A stretch of DNA of 64,000 nucleotides from Ktedonosporobacter rubrisoli (GTDB lineage Bacteria > Chloroflexota > Ktedonobacteria > Ktedonobacterales > Ktedonobacteraceae). Position 1 is the first letter of the stretch. Each line of letters starts with the position of its first letter. The notes below the pieces were generated by a model. It was not told where the DNA came from. It made no database searches and saw only the letters and a program-made list of their open reading frames with translations. The stretch is taken from NCBI RefSeq assembly GCF_004208415.1, contig NZ_CP035758.1, forward strand, positions 3,596,001 to 3,660,000, given 5' to 3'. Position numbers and translations under genes: made by a program. This document shows positions 37,126-45,996 of the stretch, piece after piece.

Positions 37126-37785
37126 ATGACTGGGGGCGCTAGACGTTGCCAACCCCACATACATCTATGTAGGCGCGTTCTTTGACGAGTTACAGCACGC
37201 TGGATGTCGCACGTGGTTATCTGCCCGGGATCGCGCTCGACCCCTCTGGCAATGACCACCGCTGCGCCCCCAGCTACGTTTCTGGATGCACATGGACGAG
37301 AGATCAGTTGCCTTCTTCGCTCTGGGATTCTCCAAACAGCTCCACCAGACGGTCGCGCTGCTCTGCATCAGGGACCGCGGCCGCGAACTTTCTGCCCGCG
37401 ATTATCGAGGCGAAACTCATGCATGTGGCGCTGCTGGTTCTAACGGCGGATCGTCCGCACGAATTACGCGATTGTGGAGCTCCCCAAGCCATCAACCAAA
37501 ACCAGCTCTATGGGACGCATACAAAATGGTTTATGGATGTGGTGCTGCCCAAGCCACCAACGCGACCTTACGCTATATCCGTACCATTGCGCAGCGCGCG
37601 CCAATCTCACCAGGGGCGTGCCCGCCGTACCTGTCATCTCAATCTAACTTTTCATGAGCCCTTTACGCCTGAACCATGGCCAGATCAGCCACTACCATCG
37701 CTCGCCATGCGCGATGAGATTGCCTGGCAGGGCCGCGTCGAGAATGCTCCTTACATCAGCGTGCATTTCGCCTCACCTGGCTTCT
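37126..37785 (+). pseudogene. menD: menD (SEPHCHC synthase), frameshifted and 3'-truncated
   Basis: Across three frames the DNA spells the N-terminal third of MenD: ANPTYIYVGAFFDELQHAGC, then HVVICPGSRSTPLAMTTA, HMDERSVAFFALGFSKQ, GTAAANFLPAIIEA, LLVLTADRPHELRDCGAPQA, INQNQLYGTHTKWFMDV, HLNLTFHEPF. At least four shifts are needed. Homology ends near 37785 where an ISL3 transposase fragment begins, so about two thirds of the gene, including the thiamine-diphosphate-binding end, is gone. The product would have added 2-oxoglutarate to isochorismate. Confidence 0.85.
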
Positions 37786-37794
37786 CAAGCCTTT

Positions 37795-38106
37795 GCGCGC
37801 AATTTCTCAGAAGAAGTGGACTTGGCTTACAATCTCGTTCAACAGTTTGCACAGATGCTATGGACATGCACAGGAAAGAAGCCCGATGACTGGCTCACTC
37901 AAGCACAGGCAAGTCAGATCCCCGAATTGCAATGTTTTGTGATTGGGATAGAGCTAGACAAAGCAGCGGTCAAGGCTGGCCTGACCCAGCCTCGGAGCAA
38001 TGAAGTCATCGAGGGAAAGGTCCACAAACTGAAATTGATCAAAAGGATGGGATATGGTCGTGCATTGCTCCCCTCATTGCGTCAATGTGTGCTTCATGCC
38101 TTATAA
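37795..38106 (+). pseudogene. ISL3-family transposase, C-terminal fragment
   Basis: About 104 codons from RNFSEEVDLAYNLVQQFAQM through ELQCFVIGIELDKAAVKAGL to SNEVIEGKVHKLKLIKRMGYGRA and a final LRQCVLHAL, the conserved end of ISL3 transposases (NGxVEGxVNKLKLIKRxMYGRA). The rest of the element is absent. Its left end abuts the menD relic and marks the deletion. Confidence 0.8.
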
Positions 38107-38199
38107 GGGCGAAAAGATGACATGAATGATCAGTTTCTCGTAAAAAAAGCGAAAAGTATCACCAAAAGTGATCCAGACTCATTTGATGTTCGGATTTAC

Positions 38200-38448
38200 G
38201 TTATTCTGAGGAAAAAGTACGTCATACCATATAACTGCGCATCAGTTTTGCAAGAACTAGCACTAGAAGACACTAAATGAATACAAAGCCTTCCGGTAGC
38301 TTGACAAAGAAGATGACGTAAGAGCGACGTATCTCCTCCCAAAGAGGCATGTCCTGAATGCGAAAAGTAGATTTGACATGGATTTGATGTAAATGAAGCT
38401 ATTTCAACCATAGTTATATGGTATGACGTACTATTTCCTCAGAATAAC
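38200..38448. mobile_element. MITE-like element with 37-bp terminal inverted repeats
   Basis: Arms 38200-38236 (starting GTTATTCTGAGGAAAA) and 38412-38448 are complementary except at one base. The 175-bp interior has no reading frame, and the flanks share only AC on both sides, a possible 2-bp target duplication. Non-coding, IR-bounded and about 250 bp, it fits a miniature inverted-repeat transposable element; the parent transposase is not in the window. Confidence 0.7.
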
Positions 38449-38493
38449 ACCGACAGCCTAGCCGTCCTCCTTTGCATCACCGCTGTTCCAGCG

Positions 38494-40545
38494 CTATGCT
38501 TCTTTCACATATACCTCCACCCAAGCATCATACGCTGCTTGTCCTCCAGGGGCACCCGGGATGACGGTGCTGGCAGTGGCAGAGACAATAGGCGCTCCAC
38601 TAGTGACCCGATTGACGCCACTCCAGCCATCGCGCATCCAGACGACGCCTGCTAAGATCGCATCAGTCACGTGGGCCTTGGCTTCGAATTGACCACGCTG
38701 GTTGGCGATGACAATGGAGGTACCGCTCGCTATGTGTCGTTTGTGTGCATCCTGGGGATGTATCCAGAGTTGCGGCTCCCGATTGGCAAGAGCCAGCGTT
38801 GGGAGTGCTTGGCCTTCGTCAAAGAAAGCATGAAAGGCGGTAAGTGTACGTCCCTGACAGAAACGCAGGGGATACTTTTCACTGGCTGGCACGGTATAGG
38901 ATGGCAGTGGAGAGAGACCGGACCGCAAGGCCCGCTCACTCCAGAACTCGATTTTTTGAGAGGGCGTGTCAAAAAGGTGGTCCTGGTAGGCGATGTGCGA
39001 GAGACCATTCTTTTGCCAGTATCCTCCACATCGGCGAAGCTCAGCGACGGTTAGCGGTTCGCCGTCAGCTGTCTTTTGCGCAGCCAGCAGGGCATTCACA
39101 AAGTCTTCTTCGTTCCACCAGGGAAAGAAGCCCTCCACCGCAAGCTGCTGTGCCAGTTCGCGCAGAATGGTGGTAAGAGAACGACACTCCCCTGCTGGTG
39201 CAAGCGCGCGCTCCATCAGGTAGATATGAGTGGCCGTCTCTTTCAGACCAATATCTTCCAACCAAGCGGTCGCTGGCAATACAAGATCAGCACAACGCCG
39301 GGAAGTCGCATTCAGAAAGAGATCGTAGGAAACAATCAGCCTGATCCGCTCCAGCCCGCATGCAAGTTCGTTTGTGTCGGCAAAGGAAGAGAGCATGTTG
39401 GTACCAAACAAAAATAGCACATCAAGCTGACCGCTAGTTATGGCCTCAGTTATGCTGGCCATATGGCTGGGAATAGCTGCCTTGGCTGGCATTTTGGGGG
39501 TGACATCCGCCAATACATCGGCGTAGCCAGTACTCTCTGGTGATGCTCCGTGGCGCTGGCCTAGACCTCCTCCCGCGATGCCCAGTTGTCCGGTCAAAGC
39601 TGGCAGACAGGAGATGGCGCGCGAAGGCTCCCACCCGTACTGATGCTTAAACATCGAACTGCCACCTAATACAATCACTGCAGGAGTCTGCGTGGCATAG
39701 CACCGCGCGAGATCACGGATGCGCTCCGGCTCAATGCCAGTGATCGCTGAGGCCCATTGGGGGGTACAGGTCTGAACAGAGGCCGCAAAGGGCATAAAGC
39801 CCAGAGTGTGGTGCTCGATGAACGCTCGATCATAGAGTCCTTCCTCCAGAATGACCTGCGCCATGGCGAGCGCGAGCGCGGCATCGCTACCAGGCCGGAG
39901 CAGGAGCACGTCGTCAGCGTGGCGCGATGCCTCGGTGCGGCGCGTATCAATCTGGATTACGGAGGCACCTCGTTTGCGTGCCTCAACTAAGCGCGGCGCA
40001 AGATCAGGTTGGCTAGCCAGTGTCGCGCCCCAGAGTACAATCGTGCGGGAGTTGGCTGCCATATCCTCTTTCGTATTAGTTTTTACTACCCCGGTCAGTC
40101 CTAACCCGTAGCCGCCCATAGCCCAGCAGACAATCGCGCTTGACCATTGCTGAAAACCACCCAGTAGGCCAAAGCGGCTCACCAGCCTATGCCCTATCGG
40201 TCCTGTTGTGCCGATGCCATGTCCTCGCCAGAGTCCCACGCGCTCTGGTCGCGTTTGCTGGATAGCATCGACGATCATTGCATATGCCTCATCCCACGAG
40301 CACGGCTCGAAGCTCTCCTTACCTCGCTGGCCCACACGGCGCAGTGGACGCAGCAAGCGTTTGGGATTCTCAAAAATCTCTTGTGTGGCCCAACCTCTCA
40401 TGCAGAGAAAGCCCTGACTATCCGGGTTGTGCTGATCTCCTTTGAGTGATAGGAGTCTGTTCTCCTCAACCTCAATCGTCATCCCGCATTGGGTAGGTAA
40501 GCAATTCATTGGACACATTGTCGTGATCTGGCGCTTTCCAGCCAT
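38494..40545 (-). CDS. Molybdopterin-dependent oxidoreductase
   Basis: A 683-residue bis-MGD enzyme of the DMSO-reductase superfamily. The N-terminus carries a possible [4Fe-4S] site C11-x3-C15-x4-C20-x27-C48 (CPMNCLPTQCG), spaced slightly unlike the common CX2-3CX3C. Later parts are LWRGHGIGTTGP, the region IVCWAMGGYG whose Cys may ligate Mo, the ADDVLLLRPGSDAALALAMA block and a C-terminal molydopterin-dinucleotide domain (WIHPQDAHKRHIASG, VWMRDGWSGVNRVTSG). No Tat signal, so cytoplasmic; no partner subunits adjacent. Substrate unknown. Start at 40545 has GGAGGA in front; ATG 40557 is less well placed. Confidence 0.88.
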   Translation of the reverse strand: MAGKRQITTMCPMNCLPTQCGMTIEVEENRLLSLKGDQHNPDSQGFLCMRGWATQEIFENPKRLLRPLRRVGQRGKESFEPCSWDEAYAMIVDAIQQTRPERVGLWRGHGIGTTGPIGHRLVSRFGLLGGFQQWSSAIVCWAMGGYGLGLTGVVKTNTKEDMAANSRTIVLWGATLASQPDLAPRLVEARKRGASVIQIDTRRTEASRHADDVLLLRPGSDAALALAMAQVILEEGLYDRAFIEHHTLGFMPFAASVQTCTPQWASAITGIEPERIRDLARCYATQTPAVIVLGGSSMFKHQYGWEPSRAISCLPALTGQLGIAGGGLGQRHGASPESTGYADVLADVTPKMPAKAAIPSHMASITEAITSGQLDVLFLFGTNMLSSFADTNELACGLERIRLIVSYDLFLNATSRRCADLVLPATAWLEDIGLKETATHIYLMERALAPAGECRSLTTILRELAQQLAVEGFFPWWNEEDFVNALLAAQKTADGEPLTVAELRRCGGYWQKNGLSHIAYQDHLFDTPSQKIEFWSERALRSGLSPLPSYTVPASEKYPLRFCQGRTLTAFHAFFDEGQALPTLALANREPQLWIHPQDAHKRHIASGTSIVIANQRGQFEAKAHVTDAILAGVVWMRDGWSGVNRVTSGAPIVSATASTVIPGAPGGQAAYDAWVEVYVKEA

Positions 40546-40705
40546 ATGTTCCTCCATGCATTCCTCAATCTCGTTCTGTTATTTCTCTTCTGAGGGACTC
40601 AAGAAGCGTTCCTTCTTAAGCAGCTCTTACCTGTTTTTCTTTTCCATAGAACTATTTCTCCATGAATAGTGCTCTTCGTTGAGGTTGTTTTCTTGCGCTC
40701 ATAGG

Positions 40706-41456
40706 CTAGCTGACGCATCCCCAGACATTCTCGCCTTCGCTAGTGGCACGGATCGCCAGGGCTTGCAAACCTCGTTCCAGGTGCTCGATGACGGCCCCAT
40801 ACTGCTGCTGAACGAAAGGATGGTGTTTCCACAATGGGAGATTCAGGGAAAACATGGTAGCTACCTGTGTCGTAGAAACAGGTACCTGAGACACGACTCA
40901 GGCAGCGTCTGAGCCCATCATTCACCCGGTATTGCTCAAGCCCAAGGCCGATATAGAGTTCGTTGCCTCGCTGTTTGAACAGAGCCGTCTGAATCTCCAG
41001 GTAGCGGCGCAAGAGCGGGTGTTCCGTCCGAACCCATTCGACTTCTTCCACCAGTAGTAAATCCTGTGGCCGCAGTTGCGTCCCCCAGCGCTCAAGCACA
41101 GAGATCTGCACTTGGAGGTGGGTCAACAGCAGACGGCAGAAGATGAGATCGCATGGTTCAGTTGGAAAGGGGATATGTGTCACATCATGACGAACAAACG
41201 AGAAATACGTTGGTGCGTTTCTCTGAGCCTGCCAGAGAAAGTATTCGGAACTACCAAGGCCGATGGCTCGAACACACTGTGAGACCTCCGCCAGAAGGCA
41301 CGTGGTATATCCCGGCCCACATCCCAGATCGATAGCAACCTCTGGTGCTGTGCCAACCACTGCTTGCAGGAACGGACGGCTTGAGAAGGCAAACACGTCA
41401 GCAACGATTTGCAATCTACGTGCCGCCCTCTCTGTATCTTTAAAAAGAAAGGACAT
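40706..41456 (-). pseudogene. SAM-dependent methyltransferase, one frameshift
   Basis: The frame from ATG 41456 encodes MSFLFKDTERAARRLQIVADVF and motif I VAIDLGCGPGYTTCLLAE (about 40-57), followed by the acidic loop and LLLVEEVEWVRTEHPLL. Near 40885 it runs into unrelated sequence, while another frame continues with VSTTQVATMFSLNLPLWKHH and YGAVIEHLERGLQALA to a stop at 40706, the expected C-terminus. One inserted base (around 40882-40890) explains this. Joined, the protein is about 250 residues. Real mutation and sequencing error are both possible. Confidence 0.7.
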
Positions 41457-41711
41457 GAACTTCCTCTTGACTGTTTTTCGCTCTTGTCAAAAAGATGTTT
41501 AAAGGAAGCAGTCGAGGGTCAAACATGGAGCATTTGTGACCTGCTGAATTGACGACATAGCTGATGGTCCTCTCGTCAATCTGCTTGTACCCGCTACCTG
41601 GTCCCTAGTGCCACGCCGTGTAGCGACACCCTATAAACCTTGGTTTGATGACGCAAGGGCCCATTGAGGGACATTGCTCTCTGCGTCATAAGCCTTGGGG
41701 TAGTCAGTTTC

Positions 41712-42260
41712 CTAGCGCCATCTCCAATAGTGCACCTGAGGCATCACTTCTCCGCACGCCCTCATGCCCGCTTTCGTCTTGACGATATCAAGGAGTCGAT
41801 GAAAGGGCTGAAGGATCTGAAAAGAACGACGACCACTCTGGTTCACATAATGGAGAGCCAGCAGGACAGCGAAGCGCTTTTGCTGGTTTGCCAATGGCTC
41901 TGCCACAAAGCTCAGGGCTGCCTCTTGATTCTTTGCATGCATCTCAACTATCAAGTAGCTATCCTCCTCTGCCTGTCGTACTGTCCAACCGGACAACTGC
42001 TCACCTGCCTGCATAGGTACTGTTTGCGGCGTCAAGCTCGTTCCCTTCCCATTCTTCTTAGAACTCTCTCTGCCCAGCATTATGGTGCGTAGAATCAACA
42101 CCGGCTTCATCCATGCCGGCTGGTAGGTGATCCAGCCAGCTACAAAGGTACGCAGATCCCCCTTGCCAATGGCACTTGCCACATCGATATAATCTGCATC
42201 ACAAAGAAGTGGCTCTATCTCGGGGAAATTCAAAGTGGGGTGTGTGCTATTTGTCTGCAT
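41712..42260 (-). CDS. DUF2867-like protein
   Basis: A 182-residue cytoplasmic protein beginning MQTNSTHPTLNFPEIEPL. The DADYIDVASAIGKGDLRTFVAGWITYQPAWMKPVLILRTIML block, the SYLIVEMHAKNQEAALSF strand pair and the end ...PFHRLLDIV resemble DUF2867, a SRPBCC-like domain of unknown function that also occurs fused to NAD-binding proteins. The frame opens earlier (42392) but AAAGGAAA before ATG 42260 and the absence of homology upstream favour the short form. C-terminal residues after PFHRLLDIV look like read-on tail. Confidence 0.6.
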   Translation of the reverse strand: MQTNSTHPTLNFPEIEPLLCDADYIDVASAIGKGDLRTFVAGWITYQPAWMKPVLILRTIMLGRESSKKNGKGTSLTPQTVPMQAGEQLSGWTVRQAEEDSYLIVEMHAKNQEAALSFVAEPLANQQKRFAVLLALHYVNQSGRRSFQILQPFHRLLDIVKTKAGMRACGEVMPQVHYWRWR

Positions 42261-42552
42261 ATCTGGTTTCCTTTCTGGTAGGTTTGCTTTCTGCTGCATA
42301 GAGCAAAAAGTCAGAGATTCTTGCTCCTTCCCGGTAGAGCGCTTCCAATTCATCATCCTGTACTGGTGGCAGGAACTGTTGGCTGCCTCCAAAAATGCTG
42401 TAGTTTAAAATTATTCATAGCTGATCTTTCATGTTCTGGGATTGTTCAAACTGGGATAATTATCATCCGCTGTGATTTTAGAAAATGGACACAAGCCCAT
42501 TTCTCCCCTTCAAAGAGGAGCCTGAGAGGAGGCTGCAGGTTATATGCGCTTC

Positions 42553-43326
42553 CTATTGTTTGAGACCAAATCCTAGATAGGTGACAGCTGGTTTTTCTCC
42601 CCGTTTCGCCATTTTCATCTGGACACGCTCGCCCGCTTCATCTGCATTTATACTACCTCGTTTGTATGCTCTCACGGCACCGATGAGTTGCGAGAGACTC
42701 CTTGGTTTGAATGCAACACACTCCTGGTTGGCAAGACCATGCGCATGCATGATGCGTTTTAGATTGGGAGGCGCAACCAGGCGGCTCTGGTCGTAGCGGT
42801 GGGGTGGCATAATATTGGTCCAGGACCAACGCTGAAAAACAAAGAGATACACCAACCTGCTCAAAATTGTCCTGTGTACCGTATCATACAGGAATGCTCC
42901 TCCTTTCTTTAAGACACGCGAAGCCTCTGCTATCACACCGTCGAGATTCTTCGTTACCTCCAAAGTATCGGAGCAGTAGACGATATCAAAAGAAGCATCA
43001 GCATAGGGAAGGTGCTCAGCACTCCCTCTATCGTAGTCAATTGCCAGCTCTTCTTGCCCAGTCTGTTTCTTGGCGAAAGCCAGAGCAGCCTCAGAACTCT
43101 CAATAATCGTCACGCGCCATCCTCGTCGTGCCAGCACTTCTGCAAAGAGGCCTCGCCTACCTCCAATATGGAGTATGCTCTTCCCATGCGGGTTGAGATG
43201 AAGCGTATCAAAGATCACTGATTGAAAGTACTCATATCGAACAGAAAGCAGAGATCGTTCCCGCATCGCTAATCCTTCCCATTCGGAAGGGGTTTCTCTC
43301 CTGAGGTCGTCCCATCGTCTTGTCAT
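42553..43326 (-). CDS. UbiG-like class I methyltransferase
   Basis: A 257-residue SAM-dependent methyltransferase. Motif I is SILHIGGRRGLFAEVLARRG (Gly-rich, with a GGRRG variant of the usual GCGxG) near residue 58, then VTIIESSEAALAFAKK, the motif FDIVYCSDTLEVTKN and VLKKGGAFLYDTVHRT. Similar proteins methylate quinones or small phenols; substrate not known. ATG 43326 follows AAGGAAAG; the ORF back to 43578 is not supported. It follows the TetR gene by 64 bases on the same strand and is likely cotranscribed and self-controlled with it. Confidence 0.85.
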   Translation of the reverse strand: MTRRWDDLRRETPSEWEGLAMRERSLLSVRYEYFQSVIFDTLHLNPHGKSILHIGGRRGLFAEVLARRGWRVTIIESSEAALAFAKKQTGQEELAIDYDRGSAEHLPYADASFDIVYCSDTLEVTKNLDGVIAEASRVLKKGGAFLYDTVHRTILSRLVYLFVFQRWSWTNIMPPHRYDQSRLVAPPNLKRIMHAHGLANQECVAFKPRSLSQLIGAVRAYKRGSINADEAGERVQMKMAKRGEKPAVTYLGFGLKQ

Positions 43327-43390
43327 AATGCTTTCCTTGCTCGCTCCTTCACAAACTCGTGTTAGTAGAGCAGTAGTACAACGACAAAAT

Positions 43391-44047
43391 TCATTGCACC
43401 TTTCGAGCTCCAACCAGGATGATATCCATTGCCATCTCGGCGTTGCATTGTACGCTTTCAGGATCGAATCTCTGCGGAAGCTGAATCGCCATGGAGACGA
43501 TCCCATGAGCCATCGCCCAGAGTGTATTGCTGGTCGTTGTAGCATCGGCAAAGCGTAGGTCCCCCATATCGATAGCACGCTGCACGGTATCCTTCAAAAC
43601 ACGGAATGAGTCGATTCGCGGCTCATATTCCTCATTTCGATATTTCAATAAGAAATCAGAACGTTGCAGAAACATCAATTGATAATAAATGGGATTCTGC
43701 AAGCCGAAGAGAAAATAGGCTCGCATAACGGCTCGTAGTCCCTCTAAGGGCTCATCAGTACTCGAAGCTGCAGCTCTCAATCGCTCTCTGAAGTTGACAA
43801 ACGCCTCATCAATAATAGCAAAGAGCAGATCATCTTTATTGGTGAAATAATAATAAATATTGGTTGCTGAACAGCCAAGGCGCTCGGCAACCTTACGTAG
43901 AGAAAATCCCTCGTAGCCTTGCTCAGAAAACAACGAAGCCGCTGCATTCAGAATAGCTTGCTTGGTAGCTTCCTTCTCCTGTACACGACGGCGCTGGCTC
44001 AACTGACGGAGGCGTTCCTTCTGGGTCAGCATTTTATCCACTGGCAT
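43391..44047 (-). CDS. TetR/AcrR-family regulator
   Basis: A 218-residue repressor. The N-terminal helix-turn-helix (about 25-70) reads ILNAAASLFSEQGYEGFSLRKVAERLGCSATNIYYYFTNKDDLLFAII, followed by a TetR_C ligand domain (WG-like LQNPIYYQLMFLQ). A perfect 19-bp palindrome lies 28 bases upstream of the start, most likely its own operator. It probably represses itself and the methyltransferase gene behind it until a ligand binds. Confidence 0.92.
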   Translation of the reverse strand: MPVDKMLTQKERLRQLSQRRRVQEKEATKQAILNAAASLFSEQGYEGFSLRKVAERLGCSATNIYYYFTNKDDLLFAIIDEAFVNFRERLRAAASSTDEPLEGLRAVMRAYFLFGLQNPIYYQLMFLQRSDFLLKYRNEEYEPRIDSFRVLKDTVQRAIDMGDLRFADATTTSNTLWAMAHGIVSMAIQLPQRFDPESVQCNAEMAMDIILVGARKVQ

Positions 44048-44074
44048 CCTCTTAGATTTTTACTGGCATTACAA

Positions 44075-44093
44075 ATTATAACACTGTTATAAT
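44075..44093. promoter_or_regulatory. TetR operator candidate
   Basis: ATTATAACA and TGTTATAAT flank a central C, a perfect 9-bp dyad, 28 bases upstream of the TetR start. It overlaps AT-rich sequence that can serve as a -10 element. Confidence 0.7.
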
Positions 44094-44439
44094 AATGCAA
44101 GCTCTTTGATTCGTCAAGGTCACATTAACATAACGCCAGACTGCTACAAGGTTGCCTTTTCTCCATTAACTGGCCAACCGAGCCAAAGCGCAGTGCGTTG
44201 AGCATGGGGAAGATTGGTTGCGCCACGATGAGCGAAGTGCCCGGCGTCATTTGGCAATCGTGCGCGGAAAAAGCTTGTCAAGGTGGAAGAAGCTGGCGTC
44301 TCGACCACTTTTCCGCGAAAAAAGCGGTCTCGCTCTTCGTTCGTCGGGCCAGAAAAAGACCAGGGCCATGCTGGAAAAGAAAAACTCGGCTCGTCAAATG
44401 AAGCCTTTCTCTATGAGAAGAGTATAGAGCAGAAAGTTG
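44094..44439. other. Gene-poor stretch, possible IS remnant
   Basis: About 350 bases beyond the TetR operator. Open frames at 44198-44427 are Arg/Lys/Ser-rich and may be relics of the IS110 element that follows, but I cannot assign them. Confidence 0.3.
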
Positions 44440-44735
44440 CGCACTGCTCCTGAGAAGTTACGCAAGAAACTCGATCTGAGCCTGTATTAGCTCCTGGAAG
44501 AACTGCTGAAAGGGGTCGAAGCTGAACTCGGTAGGCTTTCTACTTGCAAACCCTGGGTCAAACAGGTGCCATTCCTCATCCTGCTCTCAGGTTTAGGTGC
44601 CCTCTCAGTCATAAGGTGCTGGCCACCATCAGAGATATCATCAGTTTTCCTTCTGCCAACCAAATGTTTGACTCTGCAGGGTTGAGAGCTAGCATCCACG
44701 ATTCTGGGAAAGTCTATCGGAGAGGAGGCATTCAT
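44440..44735 (+). pseudogene. IS110-family transposase, C-terminal remnant
   Basis: Reads PWVKQVPFLILLSGLGALSV, then KVLATIRDIISFPSANQMF and DSAGLRASIHDSGKVYRRGG, the Transposase_20 block of IS110 proteins (GIGPLTAxxLLAEIGDIxRFxSxxxLxxYAGLxPxxxxSG). Frameshifts and stops are present and the N-terminal DEDD domain is gone. It abuts the large palindrome at 44742. Confidence 0.7.
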
Positions 44736-44741
44736 TTCTTC

Positions 44742-44816
44742 TCATCACTTCCCTCCTTCTTAGAAGAGGATACCATACTGTATGGTATCCTCTTCTAAGA
44801 AGGAGGGAAGTGATGA
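44742..44816. repeat. Perfect 36-bp-arm palindrome
   Basis: Arms 44742-44777 and 44781-44816 are exactly complementary around a 3-base centre (CTG). The right arm holds AAGGAGGG and the start codon of the TetR relic that follows, so transcription would give a very stable hairpin that hides the ribosome site. Such arms are prone to deletion, so survival of a perfect copy suggests a recent event, for example inverted duplication at an IS110 end. Confidence 0.9.
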
Positions 44817-45340
44817 AAAAACAGAAAGCCGATGTACGGTTACGCGAGGGTCTTCTCATACACACAGGGCCAGGCCATCTTACCCTTGGCGAGCTCTGCC
44901 AAGCGACTCGAGCTCACAAAAGGGTCCTTTTACTCCCATTACAAGAAGCGTTTTGCCTCTATCGGGGCCCTGCTTGAGTTCTGGGAACACGAAGTGACTT
45001 CACGGCTTATCGAGATTAGCCAATGTGAAGGCACACTCTTGCTGCAACTTCGCAGTCTTAGCGAACTGAGTACGACGCAGAGATATGGCCAGGTGGAGAA
45101 GGTTCTTTGTGCCTTGGCCTCTTAATAATGAAACCGTGCGTTCCTAATCAACAGCGGATCGATGCCAGACGCTTGTCCTATCTCCACGAACTCTCTATGC
45201 GCCGCCTCGATAACCCCGCTGACGGCCTTTTGCTGGTTCGCATCCTCTCCACGATGTTCATGGGGTATCAACATCTGGAACCACCCATAAGTGGAAAGGA
45301 CCTGCGACATCTCTACAGATACCTCCTAAAATCGTCGTGA
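44813..45340 (+). pseudogene. TetR-family regulator, two frameshifts
   Basis: Begins MKKQKADVRLREG behind AAGGAGGG, then shifts (+1 near 44860) into a frame with LASSAKRLELTKGSFYSHYK (recognition helix), ALLEFWEHEVTSRLIEIS, and ends LCALAS at 45125; a third part in the first frame continues QQRIDARRLSYLHELSMRRL to LEPPISGKDLRHLYRYL. Together they make a normal 170-180 residue TetR protein, so two single-base changes have disabled it. An SRPBCC-type gene starts 121 bases later on the same strand. Confidence 0.7.
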
Positions 45341-45344
45341 GGAT

Positions 45345-45372
45345 CTCAAAACTCCTCAGAGCAGTTTTTGAG
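45345..45372 (+). terminator. Hairpin terminator behind TetR relic
   Basis: CTCAAAACT (45345) pairs with AGTTTTTGAG (45363) apart from one bulged T; a T-run is included. Sits 5 bases after the stop codon. Confidence 0.4.
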
Positions 45373-45460
45373 AGAGAAGTCCTGAAGTAAGAAGCATAGA
45401 GAAGGATGCTTCTGCAAGGCTAAAACGTGTTTTACCTGCACATCAAAGGAGCCTATGACC

Positions 45461-45964
45461 ATGGTACGAAATATCCATACTCGTGATCTCTGTAGTTCGC
45501 TTCTTGAGGTTGGTCAACTTATCGATGGCCTTGCCTCTGAGCAAGATCGGCTCTGGCCTCATGAGAGTTGGCCCGCTATGCATTTTGACCGCCCACTGAG
45601 CGTTGGAGCAGTGGGCGGCCACGGCCCACTCCGTTATACGGTAGAGTCGTACAAACCAGGCACATCTATTTGCTTCCGATTTACCGCTCCAGATGGCTTT
45701 GAAGGGACGCACGGCTTTGATGTCTCTGAAGTCCGTCCCGGTCTTGTTCGGCTTCAGCACACTCTCTGCATGCGTCTCAAGAGAGGGGCCTGTATTTCAT
45801 GGCCATTCATCTACCGTTGGCTCCATGATGCATTGATTGAGGATGCTCTTGACCGAGCTGAAGCTGCTGTCACCTCGTCGTCTGTTCATCGACACTCCTG
45901 GTCTCTCTGGGTACGCTTGCTGAGGCGCCTTGCACGCGCCAAAGGGGGGCGAACCGTTGCTTGA
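45461..45964 (+). CDS. SRPBCC-family protein
   Basis: A 167-residue protein of the START/Bet v1-like fold: the strand-rich region GGHGPLRYTVESYKPGTSICFRF, GTHGFDVSEVRPGLVRLQHTL and the C-terminal helix PFIYRWLHDALIEDALDRAEA line the hydrophobic pocket. It has no catalytic signature; ligand unknown. AAAGGAG sits nine bases before the ATG at 45461 and three before the ATG at 45455, so the former is preferred. The final basic part (WVRLLRRLARAKGG) may be a tail. Confidence 0.7.
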   Translation: MVRNIHTRDLCSSLLEVGQLIDGLASEQDRLWPHESWPAMHFDRPLSVGAVGGHGPLRYTVESYKPGTSICFRFTAPDGFEGTHGFDVSEVRPGLVRLQHTLCMRLKRGACISWPFIYRWLHDALIEDALDRAEAAVTSSSVHRHSWSLWVRLLRRLARAKGGRTVA

Positions 45965-45996
45965 AGCCCTCGTTGAGAACTTTTCAAAGAGGACCC

